The notes: generated by a model from the sequence alone, not told the origin. 64,000 nucleotides of DNA from Paenibacillus xerothermodurans (GCF_002220865.2 NZ_NHRJ02000002.1:124001-188000); one strand, 5' to 3'. Shown: positions 39,165 to 48,617, numbered from the stretch's first letter. Program-made: numbers and translations.

Positions 39165-40073
39165 TTACCTTCTTTCTGTATGAATTAAGGATTCGATGTA
39201 TTCAAGCGAGCGTTTGGCGTAGTCATAAGGCGGATGCAGCTGCGGATCCTGTTCTCCCTCGATCATGGTCCATCCTGAGTAGCCACGGCTAAGCAGCTCC
39301 TGAATTATCGGGGCGAAATCAAGGCAGCCGTCCCCCGGCACGGTAAATACCCCCTTTCGAATGCAGGTGATAAAGTCTGCTTTGTCGGCACGCGCGCTAT
39401 CCAGTACGTCCTGCCGTATATCTTTTAGATGGATATAAGCGATCCTGTCATAGTGCTTACGCAGAACCGCAACAGGGTCCGCACCGCCGTAATAGGCGTG
39501 CCCCGTATCGTACAGCAGGTAGACCAGGGAAGGCTCAGTCATCGCCATGAGCCGGTCGATTTCATCCGGCTGCTCCACAGCAGTACCGCCGTGGTGATGA
39601 TAGGTCAGCTTCAACCCGTACTCCTGCGCAATGGCGCCCGCGGCATTCAGCCCGTCCGCAAGATGATGCCAGGCGGTGTCGTCAAGTCTCAAAACTTCCT
39701 TTTCGTGCGGTGTGCGCCGCGGGTCGAAATGCAGTGAGCCGCCGACCTCGCAGGTGCTGATGACGCTTGCGCCCATCGCGCTGAGAAACTCGGCGTGCGC
39801 GCGGTACGCTCGTAGTTCTTGGTCCCGATATGCCGGATCGGAAAACAAAACAGATTTCCACTGGGAGACCAACTGAATGCCGTGTGCGGATAATGCTTTT
39901 TTCAGTACCTGCGGGTCGGCAGGATATTTGCGCCCCATCTCCGTTCCGGTCAAGCCGAGAGCTTGAATGTCATCCACAATCTGCTCAAAGGTGGTCGACT
40001 CCCCGTGTTCTTTGACATCCTCACCGACCCAGTTGATCGGGTGTATACCTAGTTTGAACGGCAGCTCCAACAT
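39165..40073 (-). CDS. iolE: 2-keto-myo-inositol dehydratase
   Basis: 302 residues, TIM-barrel of the xylose-isomerase type. LGIHPINWVGEDVKEHG at the N-terminus is the IolE signature; LTYHHHGGTAVEQPDEI, YLLYDTGHAYYGG and IHLKDIRQDVL carry the metal ligands. It dehydrates scyllo-inosose to 3D-trihydroxycyclohexane-dione. It lies 21 bases after iolD and 7 before iolC. Confidence 0.95.
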   Translation of the reverse strand: MLELPFKLGIHPINWVGEDVKEHGESTTFEQIVDDIQALGLTGTEMGRKYPADPQVLKKALSAHGIQLVSQWKSVLFSDPAYRDQELRAYRAHAEFLSAMGASVISTCEVGGSLHFDPRRTPHEKEVLRLDDTAWHHLADGLNAAGAIAQEYGLKLTYHHHGGTAVEQPDEIDRLMAMTEPSLVYLLYDTGHAYYGGADPVAVLRKHYDRIAYIHLKDIRQDVLDSARADKADFITCIRKGVFTVPGDGCLDFAPIIQELLSRGYSGWTMIEGEQDPQLHPPYDYAKRSLEYIESLIHTERR

Positions 40074-40094
40074 CTTACGGATTCCCCCTTGCCT

Positions 40095-41960
40095 TCAAAT
40101 TAGTTTTACCGCGTCGATCCGTGCTTTCATGTCTTGATGTGCCTCGATCACTTTGGCGCACGCGGACACCTCGGGTACGCCCACCTGCCACCAGGATTCA
40201 TATCCGTCCGTGTTCGTGCCGGGTACGACGGATATCTCAATGAGTGTAGTCAGCGTTTCGTGTTTGGCTTGCAGCAGCGCCTGCTTCAACTCGTCGGCAT
40301 TGCGAGCCTTGAAAGCCTTCGCGCCGAGGCTGCGCGCATGAGCAGCGAAATCGATCGGCAGGTAGCTGCCTGTCAACCGCCCTGTCGACGACTCCCGATA
40401 ACGGAACTCATTGCCAAATCCGTCGCTGCCATGCCCGCGCTGCAGGTTGTGAATACATTGAAACCCGTGGTTGTCAAACAGCAGCACCGTTATTTTTCGC
40501 CCTTCCTGGAGGCTCGTGACAAGCTCGGAATGCAGCATCAAGTAGCTGCCGTCGCCGACTAACGCGTATACCTCACGGTTGGGCTCCGCGAGGGCGGCGC
40601 CGAACGCTCCGCTCACTTCATAGCCCATGCAGGAGAAGCCGTACTCCATGTGGTAGGTTTTTGGCTGGGGCGCTCGCCACAGCCGGTGCAAATCTCCCGG
40701 CAGGCTGCCTGCCGCGCACACGACTACAGACGAAGGCTCAATCGTTTGGTTGATCACGCCAAGCGCCGTAGTTTGTGCCAGCCCTTCGTTGTGCTCGATC
40801 GCGTACAAACGGTCAACCTCGGCATCCCACCGCTGTTTCCAGTCCGCAATTTCCGCTACCCCGTAAGCGGCGCGGTAATGTAATGCGGACAGACTTTTAT
40901 GCAGCGCCGCCAAGCCTTCCCTGGCATCGGCGGTGAGCGCAATGCCGTGTAACTTTGCCGCGTCGAAATCGCTTACATTTATGTTAATAAACTGAACTTG
41001 ATGATGAGTAAATGCGGATTTAGAGGCGGTGGTGAAGTCCGAATAGCGGGTGCCGACTCCGATAATGAGGTCAGCGTCTTTGGCAAGCCGATTGGCGGCA
41101 AGCGACCCTGTGACACCGATAGCGCCGACATTCATAGGATGATCCCAGGCCAGCGAGCTCTTGCCCGCCTGCGTTTCCGCGACAGGAATCGCGAAGGTCT
41201 CGGCAAACTCAGCCAGCTCCTGCGTGGCCGACGAATACAATACGCCGCCGCCGGCAATAATTAGCGGCCTGCGCTTGACCTGCAGCAGCTGCACCGCTCG
41301 CACTAGTGCATTCGGGGCCGGCGGTCGCCGGTCGATATAATGCACTCTTTTCTCGAAGAAAGAAGCGGGGTACTCGTAAGCCTCAGCCTGAACATCTTGC
41401 GGAAGCGCCAGAGTGACCGCACCCGTCTCCGCCGGGTCGGTGAGCACACGAATGGCTTGGACGGCAGCCGCCATTAATTGTTCGGGCCGCGCGATGCGGT
41501 CCCAGTACCGGCTCACCGCTTTGAACGCATCTGCGGCAGACACCGTGTAATCGCCTGGCACTTCCAATTGCTGCAGAACGGGGTCGGGTTGCCGTGAGGC
41601 AAAGTTGTCGCCGGGCAGCAGCAGGACAGGAATACGGTTTACGGTAGCAGTGGCCGCTGCGGTGACCATATTCAATGCTCCCGGTCCGATCGAGGTGGTG
41701 CATGCAAAAATCTGCCGCCGATTCTTTTGTTTTGCGAAAGCGGTTGCAGCATGCACCATGCCTTGCTCGTTTTTCCCCTGTATGTATAATAATTCTCCTG
41801 GACTTCTCTCCAACGCTTCACCAATTCCCGTGACATTACCGTGGCCGAAAATGCCCAGCACACCTTGGATGAATTTATACTCCACACCGTCTACCGAAAC
41901 GAACTGCCGATCTAGAAAATGCAGCAGTGCTTGCGCCATTGTAAGCCGAATTTTCTGCAT
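40095..41960 (-). CDS. iolD: 3D-(3,5/4)-trihydroxycyclohexane-1,2-dione hydrolase
   Basis: 621 residues from the ATG at 41960, which has GGGGATGG about eight bases upstream; an ATG four codons earlier is less well placed. It is a thiamine-diphosphate enzyme that opens the ring of the trihydroxycyclohexane-dione. GIFGHGNVTGIGEAL and EQGMVHAATAFAKQ form the N-terminal domain, and GDGSYLMLHSELVTSLQEG is the ThDP/Mg motif. It is the first intact gene of the inositol operon. Two LacI-type palindromes lie 29-61 bases upstream. Confidence 0.95.
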   Translation of the reverse strand: MQKIRLTMAQALLHFLDRQFVSVDGVEYKFIQGVLGIFGHGNVTGIGEALERSPGELLYIQGKNEQGMVHAATAFAKQKNRRQIFACTTSIGPGALNMVTAAATATVNRIPVLLLPGDNFASRQPDPVLQQLEVPGDYTVSAADAFKAVSRYWDRIARPEQLMAAAVQAIRVLTDPAETGAVTLALPQDVQAEAYEYPASFFEKRVHYIDRRPPAPNALVRAVQLLQVKRRPLIIAGGGVLYSSATQELAEFAETFAIPVAETQAGKSSLAWDHPMNVGAIGVTGSLAANRLAKDADLIIGVGTRYSDFTTASKSAFTHHQVQFININVSDFDAAKLHGIALTADAREGLAALHKSLSALHYRAAYGVAEIADWKQRWDAEVDRLYAIEHNEGLAQTTALGVINQTIEPSSVVVCAAGSLPGDLHRLWRAPQPKTYHMEYGFSCMGYEVSGAFGAALAEPNREVYALVGDGSYLMLHSELVTSLQEGRKITVLLFDNHGFQCIHNLQRGHGSDGFGNEFRYRESSTGRLTGSYLPIDFAAHARSLGAKAFKARNADELKQALLQAKHETLTTLIEISVVPGTNTDGYESWWQVGVPEVSACAKVIEAHQDMKARIDAVKLI

Positions 41961-41988
41961 TACAAGTACCATCCCCGTTTCTTTTGGA

Positions 41989-42004
41989 GGTTAAGCACTC
42001 AACC
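41989..42004. promoter_or_regulatory. LacI-type operator, imperfect copy, ahead of iolD
   Basis: GGTTAAGCACTCAACC, differing from the perfect palindrome next to it at two positions. The centre-to-centre distance between both copies is 17 bases. Confidence 0.55.
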
Positions 42005-42005
42005 A

Positions 42006-42021
42006 GGTTAAGCGCTTAACC
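42006..42021. promoter_or_regulatory. LacI-type operator, perfect copy, ahead of iolD
   Basis: GGTTAAGCGCTTAACC is a perfect 16-base palindrome with the central CG of LacI-family sites. Together with the adjacent copy it likely controls the inositol operon, the regulator being the LacI gene at its far end (inference). Confidence 0.65.
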
Positions 42022-42064
42022 CGATCATACACCGTATTTTTCCATCATTCAACCATAAAGTGTA

Positions 42065-42980
42065 TCACGGCGTGAGCTTTCTGAATAAGTCCTTGAACAC
42101 GCCATCTCTGTTGATGCTCCAAACGTACCGGATGAAATGTCTTGTCGGGTCGACGCTCCAGCGGCAATCCTCAGACAGCAGCGGACTGTGGGTCAATACG
42201 CTCGGCGTCCAGCTGTCGTTGTTCAAATAAGCGATGGTGGAGATATCCCAAATCACACGGGAATATCCCAAATGGTCATCACTGCAATTTTTATACGTCT
42301 CATACAAATATTCACCGATTGTGCCTTTATCGCGCACATAATCCCGGAGCTCAGACAATGTGGTCAACAGGTGCGATGAAACCCCCATACAAGGCACCAG
42401 TACGAGAGGCACCCCGCTGTCCAGTATGATTCGTGAGGCGTGCAGATCCTGACGAAGATTGAACTCCCTGGTATGCGGCCAATGCAGAGCGTGTCCCCCT
42501 AGCCAGACGACGACGATTTTCTCGATGATTTTAGGCTCCATCAGAATGGCGGATGCCACATTCGTAATGGCCCCTATCGCGACAACATACAGCGGCGTGT
42601 CACCTTCCGTCGCCATCGCCCGTTCTACCAAATCGCGCGCAGCCTCACTGTCCACAGGTGTGATCGTGTCCGACAGGTAAGCTTCCGACCCTTTATACAC
42701 AGGATATTGGCCTGCTTTGCCCATCACCGTCAAAATTTTCTGCAGCTCCAAGTAGCTTTTCTCCATGCCGTCTTTAGGGCCGGTTGACAGCTCGTTGTGG
42801 AAGGGCGCAGCGTAGAACGCTTCTACCACCATTCTGTCCGCGGATTGCAGCGCGTAAATGACGGCGAACTGATCGTCACATCTCATTGTAGGTGTCCGTG
42901 TCGAGCACGATCCGGACCTTCCCCTTCGGATGTTCAAGTCTTTGCAGCAGCTTTTCCTGCGAGAGCTTCGGATATTTCAT
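42065..42980 (-). pseudogene. Nucleoside hydrolase with a one-base frameshift
   Basis: The first 34 codons start at the ATG at 42980 (AGGAG upstream) and encode MKYPKLSQEKLLQR, then VRIVLDTDTYNEM before a TGA at 42876-42878. The DDQFAVIYALQS part continues in another frame to the stop at 42065. Joined, they give a normal nucleoside hydrolase of about 304 residues, whose active site DTDxxxxDDQ is split exactly at the frameshift (one extra base near 42878-42884). As it stands no functional enzyme would be made. It may be a genuine null allele, a sequencing error, or programmed frameshifting; the first two are most likely. The remaining sequence is well conserved, so inactivation would be recent. 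Confidence 0.82.
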
Positions 42981-43152
42981 GGGACATTCACTCCTCACGT
43001 ATATTTGTCATCACTCTTTAATTCCCGTATTCGTGACACCCTAGCCCAATTTGATTTACTAAACCAACAGTGGGATCGCAAATATCATATTGTTCCCGCC
43101 TTTTCGCAGAGTGATGTTTCAAAAGAAAGCATAGCACCGATAAACGACGAAT

Positions 43153-43185
43153 AAAAGGACCTCCGCAAACAAACGCGGATGGTCC
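43153..43185 (-). terminator. Terminator of the dehydrogenase operon
   Basis: On the minus strand GGACCATCCGC / TGCGGAGGTCC hairpin followed by TTTTATT, 30 bases after the stop of the alcohol-dehydrogenase-like gene. Confidence 0.8.
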
Positions 43186-43215
43186 CCGGACACATACCTG
43201 CTATGGTGCGCAGCG

Positions 43216-44166
43216 TCACATGATGATAACTGATTTGATATACCCCGCCGGCTTTTGGCAGGACAACCGGAAGGCATCATTGATCTGATCGAGAGAGAAA
43301 CGGTGGGTAATGAGCTCATCTGTCCGTAATTTCCCACTCGCCAGCAGGTCTAATCCGATTTTCATACCCGCGGCGTAGACCAGTGGATCCCGCTCGTGTG
43401 CGTTTATCACATCCAGACCTTTCCAGTTCCACAGCTGCATATTCACCAAGCGGGGTGGCCCTTGGTGGTAGCCGTAGATGACAAGCTTTCCGCGTACTTT
43501 AACCAGCTCACCGCATAACGTGAGGCCTGCTTGGAACCCGGTAGCCTCCACCAGGATATCCGGCTCCTGGCCGCCGTTTAATTCCAGGATCTTGGTCTGC
43601 AAGTGATCATGTCCGACCAGGAGTGCAGCGTCAGCGCCGTATTTCAACGCCTGGGCCGCAGCCTCCTCCCGCAGATCCACCGCGATAACTTTCTTTGGAC
43701 CCTGCGCCTTCAAACACTGAATGAGCAGAAGCCCCATGCAGCCGCAGCCCACGATTACAATGGTATCCTGGAAACCCGGCCGGATGCGGCGGGCCGCATT
43801 CACTGCGCAAGCGATAGGCTCGCCTAGAGCAGCCCCCGTCTCCAGATTATCGGGTAGAACAGCGGCATGATCTGCATCGACCACACAATGTTCCGCAAAG
43901 CCTGCGCGCTGGTTTATTGCCGCCACCCGATCACCTGCCGCAAATTCCGTCACAGCGCTTCCTACAGCCTCCACCACACCGGCCACTTCATGCCCCAAAG
44001 AGAGAGGATATACATGACTGAGCTGGGCCTCATCCCATACATGCAGCTCACCGGTACAGATGCCGCACATGTTGACCCGGATGAGAATCTGCCTTGGGCC
44101 GGGAGTAGGCGTCGGTAGATCCTCTATTATGAACGATCGCTGTTCCGTCAACTGCGCTATCTTCAA
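43216..44166 (-). CDS. Zinc-type medium-chain dehydrogenase
   Basis: 316 residues, shorter than the usual 340-350. It has the GroES-like N-terminal domain with MCGICTGELHVWD (catalytic-zinc Cys), the GHEVAGVVEAVG signature and a Rossmann domain with VIVGCGCMGLLLIQ. The structural-zinc loop with four cysteines is missing, which accounts for the short length. It is an NAD(P)-dependent sugar or polyol dehydrogenase. It is last in the operon with an ABC importer and a Gfo/Idh dehydrogenase, so it probably oxidises the imported polyol or its product. Confidence 0.87.
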   Translation of the reverse strand: MKIAQLTEQRSFIIEDLPTPTPGPRQILIRVNMCGICTGELHVWDEAQLSHVYPLSLGHEVAGVVEAVGSAVTEFAAGDRVAAINQRAGFAEHCVVDADHAAVLPDNLETGAALGEPIACAVNAARRIRPGFQDTIVIVGCGCMGLLLIQCLKAQGPKKVIAVDLREEAAAQALKYGADAALLVGHDHLQTKILELNGGQEPDILVEATGFQAGLTLCGELVKVRGKLVIYGYHQGPPRLVNMQLWNWKGLDVINAHERDPLVYAAGMKIGLDLLASGKLRTDELITHRFSLDQINDAFRLSCQKPAGYIKSVIIM

Positions 44167-44188
44167 TCAAAGCACCTCCTGTCTACCG

Positions 44189-45256
44189 TTATTCCAATGC
44201 GTCGATGATCATTTTGATCAGCTTCAGGTCTTCCTGCGAATCTTCTACCGTGGTTTTTGGCACCAGACCCTTCGTGACGACGTCATAGAAATACTCCAGT
44301 TCGACCGTGTAAGCGTCCTTGAATGTCGGACGCCCAACCGAACGCTCGAAGCGTTCCCCCACCGTTTCCTCAATAATGATTGTGGTCGGCAGATGGCGGA
44401 TGTACGGGGTATCGTACTGCACCGTAACTGCTTTGCTATCGCCGTAAATTTGTATGTGCGCATCAAATCTGCGTTGGTTATCCACCCCCGTTTCGAACGT
44501 GGCATTGAAACCGTCGAACTCCAGGATTGCGTTGATAAACCGGCCTCCGTTCCATTGAGAGGCGGCAATTACGCGCTTAGGCAAGCCGATGATCTCCCGC
44601 ATGGCAGACAAGTCGTGGCTGTTCAGACCGCAGAGCAGGCGATAGGCGCTCTGGTGCGCGGCGGAAACATCACCAATCGCCTGACGGACCATCCGTTCGG
44701 CGCGTTCTTGCTTCTCCTTCAGCGCTGCGGCAGGTATATCGCTCGGGCGAATGACGTTGCTGGCTTGATCGATGATTAGCCGATTGGCGCCGATAATGTC
44801 CCGTATGCGAACATAGTTGATTTTATCCAACTTTTTGACTTCGTCTACAGCCTGCATGAAAGCCGGAGCGAATCGCCGCATGTAACCAACCATTACTTGT
44901 ACGCCCGCCTCATCCCTCGCCTGTATAATCGCGTCCGCATCTTCAAGTGTCAGGCAAACCGGCTTTTCCATCAGGACGTGTTTGTTGTGCTGTAATGCCC
45001 GGATAGCGCATTCCGCATGATACTCGTCGCTATTCAGCACGAACACGGCGTCCAAATCCGGCTGCGCGGTAAGCTCGAAAGCATCCGAATAGAGCCTCTC
45101 GACGGTGTATTTCTCTCCAAGCTGAGACAGCAGCTGAGGCGAAATGTCGCACAGCGCAGCTATCTCATATCGGTCGGACAACGACTCCAGAATAGGCAGA
45201 TGTGTGATTTGTGCAACCTCCCCCAGCCCGATAATTCCCACTCTCACCTTGCGCAT
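44189..45256 (-). CDS. Gfo/Idh/MocA-family oxidoreductase
   Basis: 355 residues from the ATG at 45256, which has GGGAGAGG upstream. The frame stays open to 45640 but that extension overlaps the permease gene and has no ribosome site, so I reject it. Rossmann motif VGIIGLGEVAQITH, catalytic MEKPVCLT (about 95) and the beta-rich C-terminal domain are typical. It is an NAD(P)-dependent sugar or cyclitol dehydrogenase, 22 bases before the medium-chain dehydrogenase. The substrate is probably that of the upstream importer. Confidence 0.88.
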   Translation of the reverse strand: MRKVRVGIIGLGEVAQITHLPILESLSDRYEIAALCDISPQLLSQLGEKYTVERLYSDAFELTAQPDLDAVFVLNSDEYHAECAIRALQHNKHVLMEKPVCLTLEDADAIIQARDEAGVQVMVGYMRRFAPAFMQAVDEVKKLDKINYVRIRDIIGANRLIIDQASNVIRPSDIPAAALKEKQERAERMVRQAIGDVSAAHQSAYRLLCGLNSHDLSAMREIIGLPKRVIAASQWNGGRFINAILEFDGFNATFETGVDNQRRFDAHIQIYGDSKAVTVQYDTPYIRHLPTTIIIEETVGERFERSVGRPTFKDAYTVELEYFYDVVTKGLVPKTTVEDSQEDLKLIKMIIDALE

Positions 45257-45355
45257 ATTGTTCCTCTCCCTGTCTTGTGTATTTGCCGAGCCGGATGGTG
45301 CAGGTGCGGCACACGGCTTGAGATGGTTCTTATGCCGAGTGCCTATGTCTACTAT

Positions 45356-45441
45356 TATGCAGCGCATGCTTACCCTTTCACCTATATGCAGCGCATGCTT
45401 CCCTTGCACCGATATGCAGCGTATGATCACCCTTTCACCGA
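45356..45441. repeat. Three tandem 28-29-base repeats at the end of the permease gene
   Basis: Units start at 45356, 45385 and 45413, each reading TATGCAGCG[CT]ATG followed by a variant of CTTACCCTTTCACC. The third unit contains the permease stop codon and its last codons; the other two lie after the stop. It appears to be a tandem duplication of the gene end, degenerating. Confidence 0.75.
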
Positions 45442-46254
45442 GCCTGCCACGGCGCCATGTATCATGTACTTTTGCACGAACAGCAGGAAAATGAAGACCG
45501 GCAGCATTGCAAGCGTTGCCGCCGCCGTCAAGCTGCCCCAATCCGTCGCATACTGCTGCATGAACAGCTGCAGCCCAACCGGAATCGTCATCAAGCCTTC
45601 GTTTCTCAGAAACACGCTTGCGATCAAATAATCGTTCCATGAGAACAAGAAAGAAAAGATCGCAACCGCGGCCACACCAGGACCCGAAATGGGCAGAACC
45701 ACTTTAGTAAAGCTTTGCAGCCGGGTGCATCCATCGATCCAAGCGGCCTCTTCCAAATCTTTTGGTATTGCGTCAAAAAAGCCTTTGTACATCCAAATCG
45801 CGAACGGCAGATGCACCGTGATGTAGAGCAGAATGACAGCAAAGTGAGAGTCGATCAAGCCCATTTTGCGGAACATGATGAACAGAGGAATCAGCACCAG
45901 TATGATCGGAAACATTTGCAGCATCAGTAGAGAACGCGAAAATCCGGATATAAGCCACGAACGATACCTCGACACCGCATAGCCTGCGAAGGCCGCAATC
46001 AATATACTGAATCCGGTTCCATAGAACGAGACGATCCAACTGTTTTTGAATTGCTCCCAGAATTTAGTGCGGGTGTTCAAGAAACCATAATTCTCGAACG
46101 TGATCCTGTTAGGAAAAATATGCTTGGAGCTCAATATTTCAGAGTTGCTTTTGAGCGAGTTGATGATCATTGTCAGTATCGGCAAGTTGACCAGCAGAAC
46201 TACGATCAGCATGAGGAAAAATAACGCCCATCTCTTCACTTGTTTAACGCTCAT
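45427..46254 (-). CDS. Sugar ABC transporter permease, MalG-like
   Basis: 275 residues, six membrane segments, EAA loop EEAAWIDGCTRLQSFTKVVL, C-terminus AVAGSVKG. It pairs with the MalF-like permease upstream (16-base gap) in an operon under LacI-type control. No ATPase gene is present. The stop codon lies inside the last copy of a tandem repeat. Confidence 0.92.
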   Translation of the reverse strand: MSVKQVKRWALFFLMLIVVLLVNLPILTMIINSLKSNSEILSSKHIFPNRITFENYGFLNTRTKFWEQFKNSWIVSFYGTGFSILIAAFAGYAVSRYRSWLISGFSRSLLMLQMFPIILVLIPLFIMFRKMGLIDSHFAVILLYITVHLPFAIWMYKGFFDAIPKDLEEAAWIDGCTRLQSFTKVVLPISGPGVAAVAIFSFLFSWNDYLIASVFLRNEGLMTIPVGLQLFMQQYATDWGSLTAAATLAMLPVFIFLLFVQKYMIHGAVAGSVKG

Positions 46255-46270
46255 GACAGCCCTCCCATGC

Positions 46271-47176
46271 TCACTCTTGCTCCTGTTTTTTTAACAGCAG
46301 TACAGCTAACGCCATCAAAATAACCAAACTCACAATAGAAATGGCTGATCCGATGCCAACCGCGTTTTTCGAAAATGTGTATTTGTAAGCTAAAATGATC
46401 AAATTTTCTGTCGCGTTCGCGGGTCCCCCTTGGGTGAGCAGCCATATGGTATCAAAGTCGTTGAAACACCAAATGGTCATTAGAATCCAACATACGACCG
46501 TGATCATTCTCAGCTGAGGCAGCGTGATATACCAGAAAGACTGCCACCTGCCGGCGCCGTCCATGTGTGCAGATTCATACAACTCCTGATTAATGGTTTG
46601 CAAGCCTGCCAACAACGAGATCATCATGAAAGGAAAGCTTCGCCACACTTTGATCATAATGACGGAAAACATCGCCCAGCCTTCCGTGCCCAGGAACAAG
46701 ACCGGCTCAAAGCCAAATCCAACCAGGATTGTGTTGAACAGACCGTTCTGGTCCCCGATCAGCCAGCGCCACCCAACGATAGACACAACCGAGGGCAGTA
46801 TCCACGGAACCAGCAGAGCGACCCTGAAAAATCCGCGGCCGATGATATCTTTGTTAAGCAGTATCGCAAAGCCTAGTCCAATCACATAGCTTCCGATGAC
46901 ACTGAACACCGCGAAAACGGAGCTGAAATACAACGCATGCCAGAAGTCGGGCATTGTCAGTAATTTGGCATAATTATGGATGCCGATGAACTCTCCGGGC
47001 TTTAGCAAGGTACCGTTTTGCACACTGTAAACAAGGCCGGAGAGAAAAGGATAGAAATTAATTAATAGTATTAAGATGATCGATGGGAGCAGGAAGTAAT
47101 AGGGAAGCCAGCTCACGCTCTGTTTTTGTAGGGCAGACCGGCCCGTGTAGTGATCTGCAATTTTCACCTTATCCAA
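46271..47176 (-). CDS. Sugar ABC transporter permease, MalF-like
   Basis: 301 residues, six membrane segments, with an EAA loop ESAHMDGAGRWQSFWYITL. The N-terminal WLPYYFLLPSIILILLINFY is the first membrane segment of MalF/UgpA-type permeases. It follows the binding-protein gene by 94 bases and is coupled to the MalG-like gene. Confidence 0.92.
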   Translation of the reverse strand: MDKVKIADHYTGRSALQKQSVSWLPYYFLLPSIILILLINFYPFLSGLVYSVQNGTLLKPGEFIGIHNYAKLLTMPDFWHALYFSSVFAVFSVIGSYVIGLGFAILLNKDIIGRGFFRVALLVPWILPSVVSIVGWRWLIGDQNGLFNTILVGFGFEPVLFLGTEGWAMFSVIMIKVWRSFPFMMISLLAGLQTINQELYESAHMDGAGRWQSFWYITLPQLRMITVVCWILMTIWCFNDFDTIWLLTQGGPANATENLIILAYKYTFSKNAVGIGSAISIVSLVILMALAVLLLKKQEQE

Positions 47177-47270
47177 AGCTATCCCCCCGATTGATTGTCT
47201 CCGGTGATACCCGTCACGCCCGTTCCACGATGTTCTTCATCATGTAGGGTCGTGCCTGCATCGGACGCTC

Positions 47271-48581
47271 TCATTTTTCTTTCATAATTTCCTTCATTTT
47301 CGCTTCCGCCTTTTTCATCGCTTCAACCGGGTCTTTCCCCATGATCAATTCCTGCGTCAATGTCTGCATCAGTCCTTCTCCCTCGATCTCATTCAGCTCT
47401 GGAAATGCGGATGGATACTGAGAGCCGGTGCTCTGGCCGATGGGCACATATTGATCCAATATGAACTTGACATGCTCGTCTTTTTGGAAGTAGTCGTCTT
47501 GTGCCACGGATTTGCGGGCAGGCAATTGATTGGAATGTCCCTCGGTCCACAGTGGTTTGTTGTTCTCGGACCACCATTTCATAAACTGCTTCGCCTCTTC
47601 AGGATGCTTGCTCTGCTTGTAGATCATCATGTTGTTCACCCAGCGGATCGTGCCTGTGTCACCATGGGGACCTTTGATCGGCGGAATGATTCCGATGTTG
47701 TCCTTCAGCTCCGGCAGCGCATCTTTGAACCCAGGATTACGGATGAGAATGGCCGCATCACCCTGTCCGAACGATTTGATCGCGTCATCCCCTTTAAAGC
47801 CTGCGCCGGCGGGGTTAATGGAGCCATCCTTGACCAAGTCGCCGATAAGTGTAATCGCTTCCAAGTTTCGTTCATTCATCAGATCCACTTTCTTCTCTTT
47901 CGTGAACATGCCGCCGCCGTTATTCAGCATCAACGCATACAAATACTGTGTTCCACCCGTGTCGGACGGCATAACCATGCCGTATTTACCGTTCCCGGAC
48001 AATGTTTTGGCCGCAGCGCGTAATTCATCCCAAGTCTTGGGCACGGCGACTCCGGCCTGCTCGAACGTCTCCTTGTTGTAAAATGGCACCCTGATATCCA
48101 GAGCCCACGGCAGTGAAACGTAATGATTGTCGTATTTCAAGGTTTCGACGGTGCCCTCGTAGAAGTCGTCCAACTTGCCGGTCTTCTTCATATCTTCCAC
48201 CACATCGTCAATCGGTAAAATTGCGTCCATCTGATAGAACTGAAAGGCCTGATAGCCGGCTCCCGTACTCACATCCGGAGCTGTGCCCGATGCGATCGCG
48301 GTAGTAAACGTCTGGTACCAATTGTCCCATGGAGTCGATTGATAAGAGACCTTGATGCCTGGATGCTCCTGATTAAACTTTTCCACTAATTTCTGCGCTG
48401 CTTGTATGTACTCCGGCGGTCCCCACACCATATCCCAAAACTTAAGTTCAACAGCTTGCTTGGACTCACCGTTTCGCACGTCGTTCGTGTCACTTTGGTC
48501 TGCAGGCGCCGAGGAGCACCCCGCCACTGACAGCGCCAGCAGTGCTGCCGAAACCGTTCCCCACACTCGATTATTTCGCAT
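47271..48581 (-). CDS. Sugar-binding lipoprotein of LacI-controlled importer
   Basis: 436 residues, lipoprotein signal with lipobox LSVAGCSSAPA (Cys about 22), then the family 1 binding fold (LKFWDMVWGPPEYIQAAQKL). The mature protein would be lipid-anchored on the cell surface. AAAGGGG lies nine bases before the ATG. A perfect-type LacI operator lies 23-36 bases upstream and a second one about 200 bases upstream. The substrate is unknown; the linked Gfo/Idh and medium-chain dehydrogenases suggest a sugar, sugar acid or cyclitol. Confidence 0.93.
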   Translation of the reverse strand: MRNNRVWGTVSAALLALSVAGCSSAPADQSDTNDVRNGESKQAVELKFWDMVWGPPEYIQAAQKLVEKFNQEHPGIKVSYQSTPWDNWYQTFTTAIASGTAPDVSTGAGYQAFQFYQMDAILPIDDVVEDMKKTGKLDDFYEGTVETLKYDNHYVSLPWALDIRVPFYNKETFEQAGVAVPKTWDELRAAAKTLSGNGKYGMVMPSDTGGTQYLYALMLNNGGGMFTKEKKVDLMNERNLEAITLIGDLVKDGSINPAGAGFKGDDAIKSFGQGDAAILIRNPGFKDALPELKDNIGIIPPIKGPHGDTGTIRWVNNMMIYKQSKHPEEAKQFMKWWSENNKPLWTEGHSNQLPARKSVAQDDYFQKDEHVKFILDQYVPIGQSTGSQYPSAFPELNEIEGEGLMQTLTQELIMGKDPVEAMKKAEAKMKEIMKEK

Positions 48582-48603
48582 ACACTTGCCCCTTTCGTGT
48601 TAA

Positions 48604-48617
48604 GTAAAAACGTTTAC
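48604..48617. promoter_or_regulatory. LacI-type operator O1 before the binding-protein gene
   Basis: GTAAAAACGTTTAC, the same core TAAAAACGTTT as the two other copies at 48781 and 50058. It lies 23 bases before the start codon. Confidence 0.7.

Noticed and set aside
45356-45441. CRISPR-like repeat
   Set aside because: Three head-to-tail copies without spacers, one of them inside a gene end; a tandem duplication explains it.
45257-45640. 128-residue N-terminal extension of the Gfo/Idh gene
   Set aside because: It overlaps the permease gene in another frame and the tandem repeat; the ATG at 45256 has the ribosome site and the Rossmann start.
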